Below are positions 21,634 through 31,289 of a DNA stretch of 64,000 bases, piece by piece; within the stretch, counting starts at the first letter, position 1, and every line of letters begins with the position of its first letter. The notes under the pieces were generated by a model. The model was not told the origin of the DNA. It did not search any database and was given only the letters and a program-made list of their open reading frames with translations. The stretch spans positions 447,333-511,332 of the forward strand of contig NZ_JAHKNI010000001.1 in NCBI RefSeq assembly GCF_018860155.1, read 5' to 3'. This stretch comes from Nocardia albiluteola. GTDB taxonomy: Bacteria > Actinomycetota > Actinomycetes > Mycobacteriales > Mycobacteriaceae. Made by a program: the position numbers and the translations under genes.

Positions 21634-22305
21634 TCACTTCCCGGCCCGGCCGCCCAATTCCGATGACCTGGCGCGGGCGAGTTCGGTGATCGCGCTGGCG
21701 GCGTGGCGCTCGAAGCGATCGCGGGAGACGTCCAGGGTGCCGTCCAGCCAGGGGCTGTACAGGAACGCCATCGTGCCGAAGATGGCGTGGGCGTTGAGCC
21801 GGATATCGGTGTCGTCGAAGGGGTGTCGCTTGTGGCCACTGGCCAGGCTGGCGGCGATGGGTTGGGTGAACTCCACGACGTGCCGGTTGCCGCGTTCGCG
21901 CAGCGCCGGGGTGGCCTGCGACTCCACGAACATGATGCGTCCCCGCCGGTGGTCCTCGTCCATGTAGTCGGTGAAGCGGCTGATGACGTGCTCGAAGATC
22001 CGATCCCGTTGCGGGGGAGCGCTACTCAGGGCCGCGATCAGACGATCGCGGCCGCCGAGCACCACGTCGTCGAAGACGGCCAGCTGCAGCGCCTCCAGGT
22101 TGGCGAAGCTCTCGTAGAAGTACCGTTCGGTCAGGCCCGCCTCGCGGCATACCGCGCGCATCGACATGCCCGTGACCCCGACGGTCCCCATCAGCTGCAT
22201 GCCCGCGTCGAGCAGCTGCCGGCGGCGGGTCGCGGTGCGGTCGGCGGGCTCGACACCGCGCCAGCGTCGCGATTCACCCCGAGGCTCCTCGGTAGCAGTT
22301 GGCAT
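21634..22305 (-). CDS. TetR/AcrR-family regulator
   Basis: The 223-residue regulator (ATG 22305; two further in-frame ATGs lie upstream) has the TetR helix-turn-helix at about 25-70: QLLDAGMQLMGTVGVTGMSM and CREAGLTERYFYESFANLEA. The C-terminal domain is ligand-binding in type and unrecognised. No dedicated target is adjacent: the divergent gene is a tiny winged-helix protein. Dyad sequences just upstream (22337-22371) are a likely autoregulatory operator. Confidence 0.88.
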   Translation of the reverse strand: MPTATEEPRGESRRWRGVEPADRTATRRRQLLDAGMQLMGTVGVTGMSMRAVCREAGLTERYFYESFANLEALQLAVFDDVVLGGRDRLIAALSSAPPQRDRIFEHVISRFTDYMDEDHRRGRIMFVESQATPALRERGNRHVVEFTQPIAASLASGHKRHPFDDTDIRLNAHAIFGTMAFLYSPWLDGTLDVSRDRFERHAASAITELARARSSELGGRAGK

Positions 22306-22336
22306 GCCCCGCATCCTCTCACGACGGCCCCCCAAT

Positions 22337-22371
22337 GTTGACATCATGCGCTGTTGACATCGTGTGATGTC
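22337..22371. promoter_or_regulatory. Candidate TetR operator
   Basis: GTTGACATC is repeated 16 nt apart (22337 and 22353). The second copy is part of the dyad GACATC-GTGT-GATGTC (22356-22371). It lies 30-65 nt upstream of the tetR start. Confidence 0.55.
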
Positions 22372-22464
22372 GATAACTAATCTTGGTTCACTGCCGCCTC
22401 ACAGCGGCGAATTCCTAGCCATTCCTTCACCTTTCGGCATTTCGAGCGTTTCAAGGAGAACGCG

Positions 22465-22713
22465 ATGAGGTTCGGGCAATCAGCACAATCGGTAGTGCTG
22501 CGCATCCTTCATCCCGGTGGACTGTTGTCCGCGGTTCAGATTCAGCGGCAGGCCCAGTTGACGGGGTGGAGTACCCGCAACGCGCTGGCGCGGCTGCAGG
22601 CGCGAGGTCTGGTCGTCCCGATCCCGTACAAGGGGTGCTGGCAGATCAGCGACCGCGGTCGCGGGGCGGTAGCTGCCATGCCGATCGAATCGTGGCGGTC
22701 GCACAGCCGCTGA
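22465..22713 (+). CDS. Small winged-helix protein
   Basis: The 82-residue protein is well supported by AAGGAG ahead of ATG 22465. It reads as a winged helix: VVLRILHPGGLLSAVQIQRQ, a recognition helix WSTRNALARLQARGLVV, and a wing ending WQISDRGRGAVAAM. It is probably a small DNA-binding protein of the kind found on mobile or strain-specific DNA. No partner gene is evident and the function is unknown. Confidence 0.75.
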   Translation: MRFGQSAQSVVLRILHPGGLLSAVQIQRQAQLTGWSTRNALARLQARGLVVPIPYKGCWQISDRGRGAVAAMPIESWRSHSR

Positions 22714-23282
22714 CATCGCGGATCGCCGCAGCGAGGTCCGTCGGGACGGACCCCGAGCACCAACATGCCGCTGTGGTTGAACTCGAGCGGGTGGCACAGT
22801 GGATCAGGCACTGTGGTGGTCACCGAGCACTGTTTCCGGCCGTCCGGGGAACCGCGGAACGGTTGCGGCGCAGCGGTTTCGACGGCCTTGCGCACGCCGT
22901 CGTCGGCGAGGATGTAGGCCGCTGCGGGTGTGTCGACGACCCCCGATGCGACGACGTTGAGGGCGACGCCGACTCCGGCCCACTCCGATGTCGTTGCGAC
23001 TCGTCTTTCTGGCCACCGGAGTCGCTGTGCTCGTGCTGGGCCTGATCTATTATCGCGCGTGGTGACACGGCGCCTTTCTGGGACGACCAAAGCCTCTGGC
23101 GCGGAGCCTGTTTCGATCGTTGGTCGTGGTGCGGGGGGAGGATCGCCGCAGCGGTAGTTCGAGGTTGCATCGACGTCCAGGACGGTTGCGGCGAGTTCGA
23201 TGTGTTGCGCGCTGTGTTTCGGTGGTGCGGTTTGTAGGTGGCGTAGGGTCTGCTGGATCCGTTCCCGACCCTTGGAGAAGCG
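22714..23282. other. Gene-poor stretch, possible 25-aa membrane peptide
   Basis: No convincing gene fills this 569-nt interval. A plus-strand frame at 22988-23065 would give a 25-residue single-helix peptide (MSLRLVFLATGVAVLVLGLI and a YYRAW end), without a clear ribosome site. The minus strand is open from 23312 to 22542, but I recognise nothing in it and third-position GC bias is weak. Decayed DNA is the likely explanation. Confidence 0.35.
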
Positions 23283-23744
23283 ATGGCGGACCGTCATCTG
23301 ATTGACGTTCATGTTCTTCTCGTCGACGGCGATCGCCTGCTACTCACCCAGCGGACCGGGAACGACCCTTTCTCGAGTCGCTGGCACCTTCCCAGCGGCA
23401 AACTCGACGCCTGCGAGCCGATCACCGTCGCGGCGGCCCGTGAAGCGTACGAGGAGGTCGGAGTGGTGATCGACCCGGCCGACCTGCGCGTTGTTCACGT
23501 GGCGCATGTCGCGGGGTCTGGGCCTGAGGCCCGGCTCGGGCTGTTCCTGTACGCCGCCCGGTGGCAGGGGGAACCGTGGAACCGGGAAGAGGAAATGGGC
23601 AAGTGCTCTGCCGTGTGCTGGGTGCCGCTCGACCAGGTAGCCGAGTGGGATGTGATCGAGTACTCGGCCGTGGGCATCCGCGCCTTCCTTGATGGCGCGG
23701 CGGCGTCGTTCAGCGAACACGGCTGGGTACCGGCGGGCGTCTAG
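23283..23744 (+). CDS. NUDIX hydrolase
   Basis: The 153-residue enzyme has a complete Nudix box at about 39-61: GKLDACE, then the REAYEEVGV helix, fitting G-x5-E-x7-R-E-U-x-E-E-x-G-U. NUDIX enzymes split nucleoside diphosphates linked to other groups, with Mg2+. The exact substrate is not readable, but the short form with VHVLLVDGDRLLLTQRTGND resembles nucleotide-pool or sugar-nucleotide hydrolases. GGAG precedes ATG 23283. The stop overlaps the stop of a minus-strand gene tail at a shared CTAG. Confidence 0.92.
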   Translation: MADRHLIDVHVLLVDGDRLLLTQRTGNDPFSSRWHLPSGKLDACEPITVAAAREAYEEVGVVIDPADLRVVHVAHVAGSGPEARLGLFLYAARWQGEPWNREEEMGKCSAVCWVPLDQVAEWDVIEYSAVGIRAFLDGAAASFSEHGWVPAGV

Positions 23745-23842
23745 CCTCGTAGGTGGGCGTACTGGGTGCGGCTGAGGCAGGTCAGCTTGTCGCGGACATC
23801 GCTGACCGGGGCGTCCGAAAGTTGTAGCCCCAGGCCGCTCTG
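23741..23842 (-). pseudogene. 3' tail of a lost minus-strand gene
   Basis: Ending at 23741-23743, a minus-strand frame reads a plausible natural C-terminus (LQLSDAPVSDVRDKLTCLSR, then TQYAHLRG). It is cut off upstream by a stop and by unrelated sequence after about 33-45 codons. It shares the CTAG of the NUDIX stop, as expected for a formerly convergent neighbour. I do not know the parent family. Confidence 0.4.
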
Positions 23843-24308
23843 ACCGCGCCCCAGTGGCCGCCCATGCCTGGACGGGAATCATTGTGTGGCCGTGTCGATT
23901 TACTGTGGCACATGGCGAAACATGCTCTGGCAGTGCGGCATCGGCGATGAGCGGCGGTGCGACGCGAGGCGCAGCCGGGGCGGTGAAGGAGCGGCCGCAG
24001 CGCCACTAGCCCCGGACTCGGAAGCCCGTGGATGCCGTCATCGGGTCCGCGGGTCATGTGGTGTCATGCGCAGGTCGACTCGTAGAAGCGGCACTATTGT
24101 GTATCACCTCAGCGATCGAACGTCCGTACATGCCGCTGAGCGGGCCATCCGCAGTCGCACGAACTACGGCCTGCGCAGGTCGCACAGCCGCTATCGACCC
24201 CCGCTTGCCGCAAGGGGGCCAACCGGCTGGGCCCGGATCTGTTGCCCAACCGCCCGCGAACATTTGGCGGCACCATGGCGCGACTTGTCCGGCTCCGAGA
24301 CGAACGAA
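23843..24308. other. No gene seen
   Basis: Short frames on both strands lack ribosome sites, conserved motifs or codon bias. I see no RNA gene here. It continues the gene-poor zone left of cspA. Confidence 0.5.
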
Positions 24309-24342
24309 AAGAGCTTCGCACCGTGGTCGGTGCGAAGCTCTT
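24309..24342 (-). terminator. Rho-independent terminator of cspA
   Basis: A perfect 14-bp stem (AAGAGCTTCGCACC with its complement) closes a 6-nt loop. Read on the minus strand it is followed by TT-CG after a run of T, ending the cspA transcript. Confidence 0.85.
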
Positions 24343-24358
24343 CACAAGTCGCGATGAA

Positions 24359-24562
24359 TCAGATCGCGCGGACGTCCTTGGCCTGCGGGCCCTTCTGCCC
24401 CTGCTCGACCGAGTACTCGACGCGCTGGCCCTCATCGAGGGATTTGAAACCTGAGCCGCTCACGGCCGAGTAATGCACGAAGACGTCCGGGCCGCCATCA
24501 TCCTGAGCGATGAAGCCGAAGCCCTTCTCGCCGTTGAACCACTTCACACTGCCTAGGGCCAT
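24359..24562 (-). CDS. cspA: Cold shock protein
   Basis: The 67-residue OB-fold protein binds single-stranded RNA and DNA. RNP1 is KGFGFI and RNP2 is VFVHY, within the standard [19 protein letters not shown] start. ATG 24562 (MALGSVKWF) is the usual start; a slightly longer frame exists. A leader of some tens of bases before the gene is AT-rich and includes a minus-strand TACAAT. It is monocistronic with its own terminator. Confidence 0.96.
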   Translation of the reverse strand: MALGSVKWFNGEKGFGFIAQDDGGPDVFVHYSAVSGSGFKSLDEGQRVEYSVEQGQKGPQAKDVRAI

Positions 24563-24774
24563 GTTGTAGACCACTTCTTTTCTGTTGATGAGCCGGGCAA
24601 CTTTTTAGCAAGAAGCCTGTTCTCAGCCATTCATTGTACTGCACCCGAAGCCGACCCCACGCACCGCCCTGGCTTGCGGATCTACCGGACGGATCGTCCG
24701 CTTCAGTGAACTTCTTCGGCACCTCGGCGCGACGTGGAGTGCGAGTCTGTTCGCCCGCGGCTACGGGTGCCCGA

Positions 24775-24996
24775 TCAGCACTGCCACTCCGAGTCGGATA
24801 CCGGCTCACGCGATTCGGGCAGATCGAGGCCGAGCATCGCCAACAGATACGCGCAATCGGCGACGTCCAGTGCATGGCTGGCGACCATCTTGGCTGCCAG
24901 CGCTTTTCGTTCGAGATCGGCCACTTGCTCAGCGGCCCGGACTTCGGCGAACACGGATGCCGAACCGGGTAGTCGGTCGCCGTCGGCGGCGGTCAT
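24775..24996 (-). CDS. Small hypothetical helical protein
   Basis: Seventy-three residues from ATG 24996, which has AAGGAG 5 nt ahead, decide this as a real gene. The product is one long helix region (SVFAEVRAAEQVADLERKAL) then ADCAYLLAMLGLDLPESREP and an acidic tail. I do not recognise a family. It sits between cspA and the integrase remnant. Confidence 0.65.
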   Translation of the reverse strand: MTAADGDRLPGSASVFAEVRAAEQVADLERKALAAKMVASHALDVADCAYLLAMLGLDLPESREPVSDSEWQC

Positions 24997-25225
24997 GAAG
25001 GCTCCTTGCGGATAGCCCCGACCGAATACCGGTGCCTGCGATCGAGGACCGACAATCAACAACAAACCGCTACATCTCACGTGACGGCCGCTGATCGGAT
25101 TCGGCTGATGCTGACAATACCCGATCCGCTGCGGCGATGAGCTCGGCCTGCTGATAGTTGTCGCGGCCCTGGTCGGATGGCAGCTGCGGCGCGGACGGTA
25201 CTTTCGGCTGCGACCGGCCACCGGC

Positions 25226-25480
25226 TCACGGCGCCCGCCCGGCGCGGTGTGGGATGAGGGATGCCATGAACGCGAAGAGGAACCCGTGCTTGTTCGCAAT
25301 CGTCTCGGGGGCGTTGCCGACTTCGTGCTCGAGCCAGTTGACCCATGCCGGAACGGCGACATCATTGATGGCATCGACAGGCAGAAGTGCGTCGGAATAC
25401 CTGATCAGGTCGTTGCGGAGGTAGGCCCGGTACCGGTTCCGGGTGCCATCTTCGACAGGTTCGACATGGCGAAGGTCACT
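25226..25480 (-). pseudogene. Tyrosine recombinase (integrase) remnant
   Basis: The frame carries the N-terminal core-binding domain of a phage-type integrase: DGTRNRYRAYLRNDLI, then VNWLEHEVGNAPETIANKHG and FLFAFMASLIPHR. It stops at 25226, and the catalytic domain with Arg-His-Arg-Tyr is absent. After the stop the same frame runs on for 51 codons (to 25070) with unrelated sequence. It lies just beyond the 3' end of tRNA-Ser, the classic integration position, so it marks an old integrated element that has largely been lost. Confidence 0.75.
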
Positions 25481-25554
25481 CGGTAGCGAATGCTGGATAC
25501 CACCCGCCGACATCCTCTCAGATGTCTGAGCTGTTGACCGCGGTGTTGACATAA

Positions 25555-25592
25555 GGCCGGGCCAGAGACCGAAAAAAGTCTCTGGCCCGGCC
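25555..25592 (-). terminator. Terminator downstream of tRNA-Ser
   Basis: A perfect 15-bp stem (25555-25569 with 25578-25592) has an 8-nt loop that contains six T on the minus strand. It directly follows the 3' end of the tRNA. Confidence 0.8.
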
Positions 25593-25598
25593 ATACGT

Positions 25599-25686
25599 TG
25601 GCGGAGGATAGGGGATTTGAACCCCTGAGGGCGTTAACCCAACCCGCGTTCCAGGCGAGCGCCATAGGCCACTAGGCGAATCCTCC
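25599..25686 (-). tRNA. tRNA-Ser(GGA)
   Basis: The minus strand folds as a class II tRNA. The acceptor GGAGGAT pairs with ATCCTCC, and the D-arm is followed by an anticodon loop CTGGAAC (anticodon GGA). There is a long variable arm around TTGGGTTAACGCCC, and the T-loop is GGGGTTCAAATCCCC. CCA is encoded at 25599-25601. The mature 5' end is at 25686. Confidence 0.95.
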
Positions 25687-25740
25687 GCTCAGCAATATAC
25701 CGGGTGACACCCCGAGGTCACCAAACGGGCCCGTCAGGGG

Positions 25741-26658
25741 TCATTTGTGCAGAGCGGTGAGCACCTTTTGCAGCTGGGCCTTGCAGGTCGTTCCGGCGTC
25801 GGTGGCGTTCGGGGGATTCTCGGTCTCGATGTGGAATTTGATCTTGACCGAGAGGTTGGAGTCCAGCGCCGCGCAGGTGTAGTCCAGCGTGTTGAAGCTG
25901 GAGTAGTTCTGCGTCTCGGTGGCGTAGTAGGCCTGCTCGCCGATGCCGGACAGCACGCCCGAATCGCGGCCGCTGCCGGTCGTCTTGGTGTCCTCGTCCT
26001 TCCACATGTTGTAGTCGGGCGAGCCGTAGGCATCCTGGAACTCGGCGTCCAGGTCCAGGTCGGAGCCCTCGCTGCCGTATTTGCCCGCGCCGTCGTAGCC
26101 CGCGGTGCAGTTCAGCGAGCCGCCCATCAGGTTGTCGCCCGCGCGCTCGGTGTGCTGCGGATTGGACTTGGGGTTGGGTGCCCACTTGGACAGCACCGTC
26201 AGGTCGACCAGGCTGCAGGCGTTCGTGACGTTGGTCATGGCGTAGTTGCCGCTCATGTTCTTCTTGCCCAGCAGCGAATCGGTGGCCTTGTGGCTCGCGC
26301 TCACCACGACCAGCGTCACCCCCAGGCCCATGATCGCCACCAGCCCCACCACGCCGCCGATGATCCACGGAGCCTTGCTGCGCTGCGGCGGGCGCGGGGG
26401 CTGCTGGGCGTATCCAGCGGTGTATTGCGGCGCGGCATAGGCGGGCGGCGCGGCGACCGGCTGCGGCCGCGGCGTCGGCTGCGCATAGGTCTGGCCCGGA
26501 TACTGCGTATAGCCCGACGTGCCGTACGGCTGGTTCCCGCCCAGAACGGTTGGATCGGTGCCGGTGAGCGGGGCGCCGGGACTGGTGCTGGCCGGCGTGG
26601 ACCACCACTGATTGTCGTCGTTCGGCGGCTCGTCCTGTGGTGGGTTGCCGACTGTCAT
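25741..26658 (-). CDS. Membrane-anchored exported protein, unknown function
   Basis: The 305-residue protein starts at ATG 26658 behind GGAGG. About 110 residues of Pro/Tyr/Gln-rich cytosolic sequence lead to one membrane helix (IIGGVVGLVAIMGLGVTLVV). An extracytoplasmic domain of about 160 residues follows, with spaced Cys (NACSLVDL, LNCTAGY, DYTCAALD, TTCKAQL). The Cys pattern and length recall DUF3558-type surface proteins of mycobacteria and nocardiae, but that is a loose resemblance. It is divergent from the 4.5S RNA gene. Confidence 0.75.
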   Translation of the reverse strand: MTVGNPPQDEPPNDDNQWWSTPASTSPGAPLTGTDPTVLGGNQPYGTSGYTQYPGQTYAQPTPRPQPVAAPPAYAAPQYTAGYAQQPPRPPQRSKAPWIIGGVVGLVAIMGLGVTLVVVSASHKATDSLLGKKNMSGNYAMTNVTNACSLVDLTVLSKWAPNPKSNPQHTERAGDNLMGGSLNCTAGYDGAGKYGSEGSDLDLDAEFQDAYGSPDYNMWKDEDTKTTGSGRDSGVLSGIGEQAYYATETQNYSSFNTLDYTCAALDSNLSVKIKFHIETENPPNATDAGTTCKAQLQKVLTALHK

Positions 26659-26797
26659 CTGTTCTTCCTCCGGTCGTGGCGCCGAAGCCCCCTTGCAACA
26701 CGTCGGACAGATCGTAGCGAGTTCGGCCTCCCCCGTCGCGTGGCATTTGCCTAGGCCGTTTGCGGACCGGGCGGCGCGACCCGCTACACTGGCCGAC

Positions 26798-26883
26798 GGA
26801 TCCCGCGCGGCGCGCATCCTGTGAACTCCCCCAGGGCCGGAAGGCAGCAAGGGTCAACGGGCTCTGCCGGGTGCGCGGGGTCC
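26798..26883 (+). ncRNA. ffs: Signal recognition particle 4.5S RNA
   Basis: The universally conserved domain IV sequence is present (GGGCCGGAAGGCAGCAAGGG then TCAACGGGCTC). The ends pair (GGATCCCGCGC at 26798 with GCGCGGGGTCC at 26873), fixing an RNA of about 86 nt. A TACACT -10 element at 26785 is about 7 nt before the predicted 5' end. It binds Ffh for membrane protein targeting. It lies beside an Rv3722c-type gene, as in mycobacteria. Confidence 0.95.
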
Positions 26884-27046
26884 CCTTATATAACGGCCCC
26901 TCCAGGCCGTATCCCCCGCATCGATGCGGAAGACAGCGTATAAAAATCTTCGCCCGGTCGGCGTACTTCGGGGAGTAACGTGGACGCCTGGACCGGCGTG
27001 AGCCGTGTCCGTGAATCCCACCATCACCGCTTGGAAAGGCTGTTGA

Positions 27047-28336
<1,290 letters not shown>

Positions 28337-28352
28337 TACCTCCGGCGAAAAG

Positions 28353-28384
28353 GGCAGCCCCGGTGGATATCCGCCGGGGCTGCC
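28353..28384. terminator. Bidirectional terminator
   Basis: An 11-bp perfect stem (GGCAGCCCCGG with CCGGGGCTGCC) and 10-nt loop are followed by TTCTTT on the plus strand. It separates the convergent aminotransferase and methyltransferase genes. Confidence 0.85.
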
Positions 28385-28396
28385 TTCTTTCCGTGG

Positions 28397-29284
28397 CTAT
28401 TGCGGCTTGTGCGCCAAGACCGCGAACATGGTCACCGACAGGTGGATATCGCCGGATTCGGCGCCTGCCTCCAGGTCGGCGAGCAGTTTCTCGCGCTGTT
28501 CCTCGGTGATGGCGCCGCGCGCCACCGCCATCGCGGAGACGCGCGCCACCAGCGCGCCGGCGCCGATGCTGCTGTCCTGGACCAGCGCATGCGATCCGAC
28601 CTCGTCGATCACCAGTCCGGCCTGGCGCAGCAGACCGGGCAGGCGACGCCCGGAGAACGGGTTGGTGGTGTTGGTGGTCAGCGTGTCGATCACCGCCTGT
28701 ACCACCTGCCGGTTACCGGGATGCACGATCGCGGTGCCCCAGTCGCTGTCCATCACCACCACGCGGCCGCCGGGGCGCAGCACGCGGGCGATCTCCGCGG
28801 TGGCGCGGGCTGGCGCGGTCAGATGCTGGAAGACGCGCTCGCACAGCGCCGCATCGAAGGATTCGGCGCCGAACGGCAGGCCGTAGGCGTCGCCGGGTGC
28901 GAATTTCGCGGTCGAACCGGCCTCGGTGGCGCGGCGCTGTGCCGCGGTGAGCAGTCCGGGATCGGGCTCCACGCCGACCGCCAGGCCCTCGGGACCGACC
29001 GCCTCGGCCAGGGCCATGACCTCCGATCCGGTGCCGGAGCCGATATCGACCGCGCTCTCCCCGGCCCGCACGGCCAGGGCCTCGTGGGCCCAGGCCCGCA
29101 GGCGGTGGATGCCGGGCAGCGCGGCCTGCAGGTCGCGGACGTCGATGAGCTGATCATGTCCTTCGCGGTCGAACCGGTCAGGTCGCCGGGCGGGGGGCGT
29201 GGAGTTGGGTGTGGGCGCCATATGACTTGCCGTTCCATCCGTCGGCGCCGTATTCACCGTGGGTATCACCAAAGTGTCAGGCAT
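28397..29284 (-). CDS. SAM-dependent class I methyltransferase
   Basis: The 295-residue protein has the Rossmann methyltransferase motifs: motif I VDIGSGTGSEVMALAEAVG, motif II acidic loop GVEPDPGLL, and DAALCERVFQHL with VLRPGGRVVVMDSDWG. This resembles UbiE/arsenite-type small-molecule methyltransferases. The acceptor is unknown. Start ATG 29284 has little ribosome-site support; ATG 29221 (MAPTPNSTPP) is possible. It is divergent from an HhH-GPD gene about 70 nt away. Confidence 0.88.
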   Translation of the reverse strand: MPDTLVIPTVNTAPTDGTASHMAPTPNSTPPARRPDRFDREGHDQLIDVRDLQAALPGIHRLRAWAHEALAVRAGESAVDIGSGTGSEVMALAEAVGPEGLAVGVEPDPGLLTAAQRRATEAGSTAKFAPGDAYGLPFGAESFDAALCERVFQHLTAPARATAEIARVLRPGGRVVVMDSDWGTAIVHPGNRQVVQAVIDTLTTNTTNPFSGRRLPGLLRQAGLVIDEVGSHALVQDSSIGAGALVARVSAMAVARGAITEEQREKLLADLEAGAESGDIHLSVTMFAVLAHKPQ

Positions 29285-29353
29285 ATGGCAGAGCCTAACC
29301 GGCGGGAATGGCTACTCGCCGGTTCGTTTGTGCTTGGCGTCATAATTGGGTTC

Positions 29354-29926
29354 ATGAGCCCATCGCTGTGCCTGGCCCAGGAGCCCGAAGCGGACGAATT
29401 GCTGTCCACGGATTCGTTCGCGCTGCTCACAGGGATGCTTTTGGATCAACAGTTTCCCCTCGAGCACGCGTTTCGCGGGCCGCGCAAACTCGCCGACCGC
29501 ATGGGCGGATTCGATATTCGCAAGATCGCGGCCGCGGATCCGGCCGAATTCGAGGAACTGGCCTCGACACCGCCGGCGATCCATCGGTACGGCCGCTCCA
29601 TGGCCCGCCGGACGCAGGAGCTCGCGCGGTACGTGCTCGAGCATTACGACGGGGAAACCGAAAGAATCTGGACCCTGGATGATCCGGACGGCAAGGAGGT
29701 ACTGCGCCGGCTGAAAGAACTTCCGGGATACGGCGATCGGAAGGCCAAGATCTTCCTGGCGTTGCTGGGAAAGCAGCTCGGCGTGCGGCCGAAGGGGTGG
29801 GAGAAGGCGGCGGCGGAGTTCGCGGAGAAGGGTTCGCGGCGCTCGGCCGCCGATATCACCGATGCCGAGACGCTGCTCGAGGTGCGGGCGTTCAAGAAGC
29901 AGGAGAAGGCCGCGGCGAAGAAATAG
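29354..29926 (+). CDS. HhH-GPD family base-excision repair protein
   Basis: The 190-residue protein fits the short HhH-GPD family of actinobacteria: FALLTGMLLDQQFPLEHAFR, then a helix-hairpin-helix LKELPGYGDRKAKIFLALLG and a Lys-rich tail. The GPD aspartate of active glycosylases is not obvious, so catalysis is unproven. ATG 29354 (MSPSLCLAQEPEAD) is used; the open frame upstream antisense to the methyltransferase gene is not coding. It stands alone before the convergent padR. Confidence 0.82.
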   Translation: MSPSLCLAQEPEADELLSTDSFALLTGMLLDQQFPLEHAFRGPRKLADRMGGFDIRKIAAADPAEFEELASTPPAIHRYGRSMARRTQELARYVLEHYDGETERIWTLDDPDGKEVLRRLKELPGYGDRKAKIFLALLGKQLGVRPKGWEKAAAEFAEKGSRRSAADITDAETLLEVRAFKKQEKAAAKK

Positions 29927-29975
29927 TTTCCCCGCAGAGACAGTCGGTGGCAGGCATCGACGAAGAGCTGATGGC

Positions 29976-30509
29976 TCAGGTGGCCGCCGATTCCGGCGCG
30001 ACCTCGTCGGCGGTCTGCGCGAGCCATTCCCGGCGCAGGCTCAGGGTGCTGATGCCGTAATCCAGCACCAGGCGGCCGTAGCGGGACAGGTTGTCCGCGT
30101 CCCAGTCGATGGTTTCCTCGGTGGTCTGCAGCTCCTCGATGTGCCGGGTGAGGTATTCGACGCCGTCGAGCAGGTAGCGGCGGGCCTGCTCCGGATCGAG
30201 CTGTCCGAGGAAGAAGATCCGGAGCAGGGCCTCGTCGCGCAGTGGACGCTTGGGCGGGACCTCGGTGAGCCAGTGCCGCAGCTCCTCGCGGCCCGATGCG
30301 GTGATCTCGTATTCCTTGCGGCCGCGCGCGCCCTCGGCGGTCACCTCGATCAGACCTTCCGTGGCGAGTTTGCCCAGCTCGGTATAGAGCTGACTCTGCG
30401 TCGCGGGCCAGACGCCGGCCAGCGACATGTCGAAGGTTTTCAGCAGGTCGTACCCGCTGGCCCGGCCCTTCTCGACGAGCAGGCCGAGTACCGCATGACG
30501 AAGGCTCAT
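29976..30509 (-). CDS. PadR-family regulator
   Basis: The 177-residue regulator begins MSLRHAVLGLLVEKGRASGY, the typical PadR winged-helix start, with a recognition helix ATQSQLYTELGKLATEGLI and a wing GRKEYEITASG. A helical dimerisation domain fills the C-terminal half. ATG 30509 is preferred to the longer frame. The divergent membrane-protein gene and the dyads between them suggest it controls that gene and itself. Confidence 0.92.
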   Translation of the reverse strand: MSLRHAVLGLLVEKGRASGYDLLKTFDMSLAGVWPATQSQLYTELGKLATEGLIEVTAEGARGRKEYEITASGREELRHWLTEVPPKRPLRDEALLRIFFLGQLDPEQARRYLLDGVEYLTRHIEELQTTEETIDWDADNLSRYGRLVLDYGISTLSLRREWLAQTADEVAPESAAT

Positions 30510-30520
30510 GCTTCCTAGGT

Positions 30521-30587
30521 TAACAGGTTTGACTCGACATATCACTATTGACATGTCTGATCAGATACTTCTAGTCTCAACCTGTCA
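30521..30587. promoter_or_regulatory. Dyad-rich control region of padR and membrane gene
   Basis: AACAGGT (30522) and ACCTGTC (30580) are inverted arms flanking a GACATGTC palindrome (30550-30557) and a TGATCA. A plus-strand TTGACA is at 30548. These are plausible PadR binding sites between the divergent genes. Confidence 0.5.
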
Positions 30588-30617
30588 GAACTGGAATATG
30601 CCGTGAAAGGCGCCATC

Positions 30618-31211
30618 ATGATCAAGAACTACGCTCGGTCCTTCCTCCCGTGGATCGTCTTCGCGGTCGTCAGCGGCTTCGACGTCCGAGCGGGCGCGGT
30701 GGCCGGCCTGGCCGCGGCGCTGATACTGCTGATCAACGAGCGTCGCTCCGGAATGCCCTGGGACGCATTGATTCTTGATATCTCGACCGGTGCGTACATG
30801 TTGGTCATCGCCGTATTAGCCTGCGCTGCGCCACATCTGGCTGTTCTGCAATACGGCACGGCGCTGTCGTTCGGCTGGCTGGCCGTGACCGCGTGGTTCG
30901 GGCTGGCGATCGGGCGCCCGTTCACCACCGGCATCGCTCGTCGCCAGGTTGATGAATTCATTGCCACCACACCGCTTTTCCGTCGAATCAATGTCGTGAT
31001 CACGACGGTCTGGGCGATCTGCTTCACGCTGGACGCGGTGACGCTGACCGTGTTGCAGATGCGGTATCCGCACGCGACGACGCCGCTGCTCATCGCCAAG
31101 TTCGGATTCTTCGTCCTGGCCGCGGTCTTCACCGCGCGGTATCCGGATATCGCCAGGCGGCGAGCGGGTTTCGGCGACACGGCGGATGCCGAAGGCGGGC
31201 GGCTCGCATAA
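30618..31211 (+). CDS. PadR-linked integral membrane protein
   Basis: The 197-residue protein has about five or six hydrophobic helices (FLPWIVFAVVSGF, AGLAAALILLI, YMLVIAVLACAAP, AVTAWFGLAIG, VITTVWAICFTLDAVTLTV, LIAKFGFFVLAAVF). ATG 30618 is 7 nt after AAAGG. I do not recognise a named family; transport or envelope stress roles are common for PadR-controlled membrane proteins, but that is inference. Confidence 0.75.
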   Translation: MIKNYARSFLPWIVFAVVSGFDVRAGAVAGLAAALILLINERRSGMPWDALILDISTGAYMLVIAVLACAAPHLAVLQYGTALSFGWLAVTAWFGLAIGRPFTTGIARRQVDEFIATTPLFRRINVVITTVWAICFTLDAVTLTVLQMRYPHATTPLLIAKFGFFVLAAVFTARYPDIARRRAGFGDTADAEGGRLA

Positions 31212-31237
31212 CTCGCCGGCCCGCGTGGCAGATACGC

Positions 31238-31272
31238 ATCGGTCCCGGTGGCGCAATGCCGCCGGGACCGAT
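31238..31272. terminator. Bidirectional terminator
   Basis: A 15-bp stem (31238-31252 with 31258-31272, one G:T pair) and a 5-nt loop, followed by TTGTGTGT, separate the convergent membrane-protein and ssuD genes. Confidence 0.8.
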
Positions 31273-31289
31273 TTGTGTGTGCAAGGGGA

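Noticed and set aside
22542..23312. 256-codon minus-strand frame across the gene-poor zone
   Set aside because: There is no ribosome site, no recognised motif and weak third-position GC bias. It overlaps the well-supported winged-helix gene.
24436..24462. GGGATTTGAA-ACCTGAG in cspA resembling the tRNA-Ser T-arm region, as a possible att repeat
   Set aside because: The match is short and imperfect, and it encodes conserved cold-shock residues (GFKSL).
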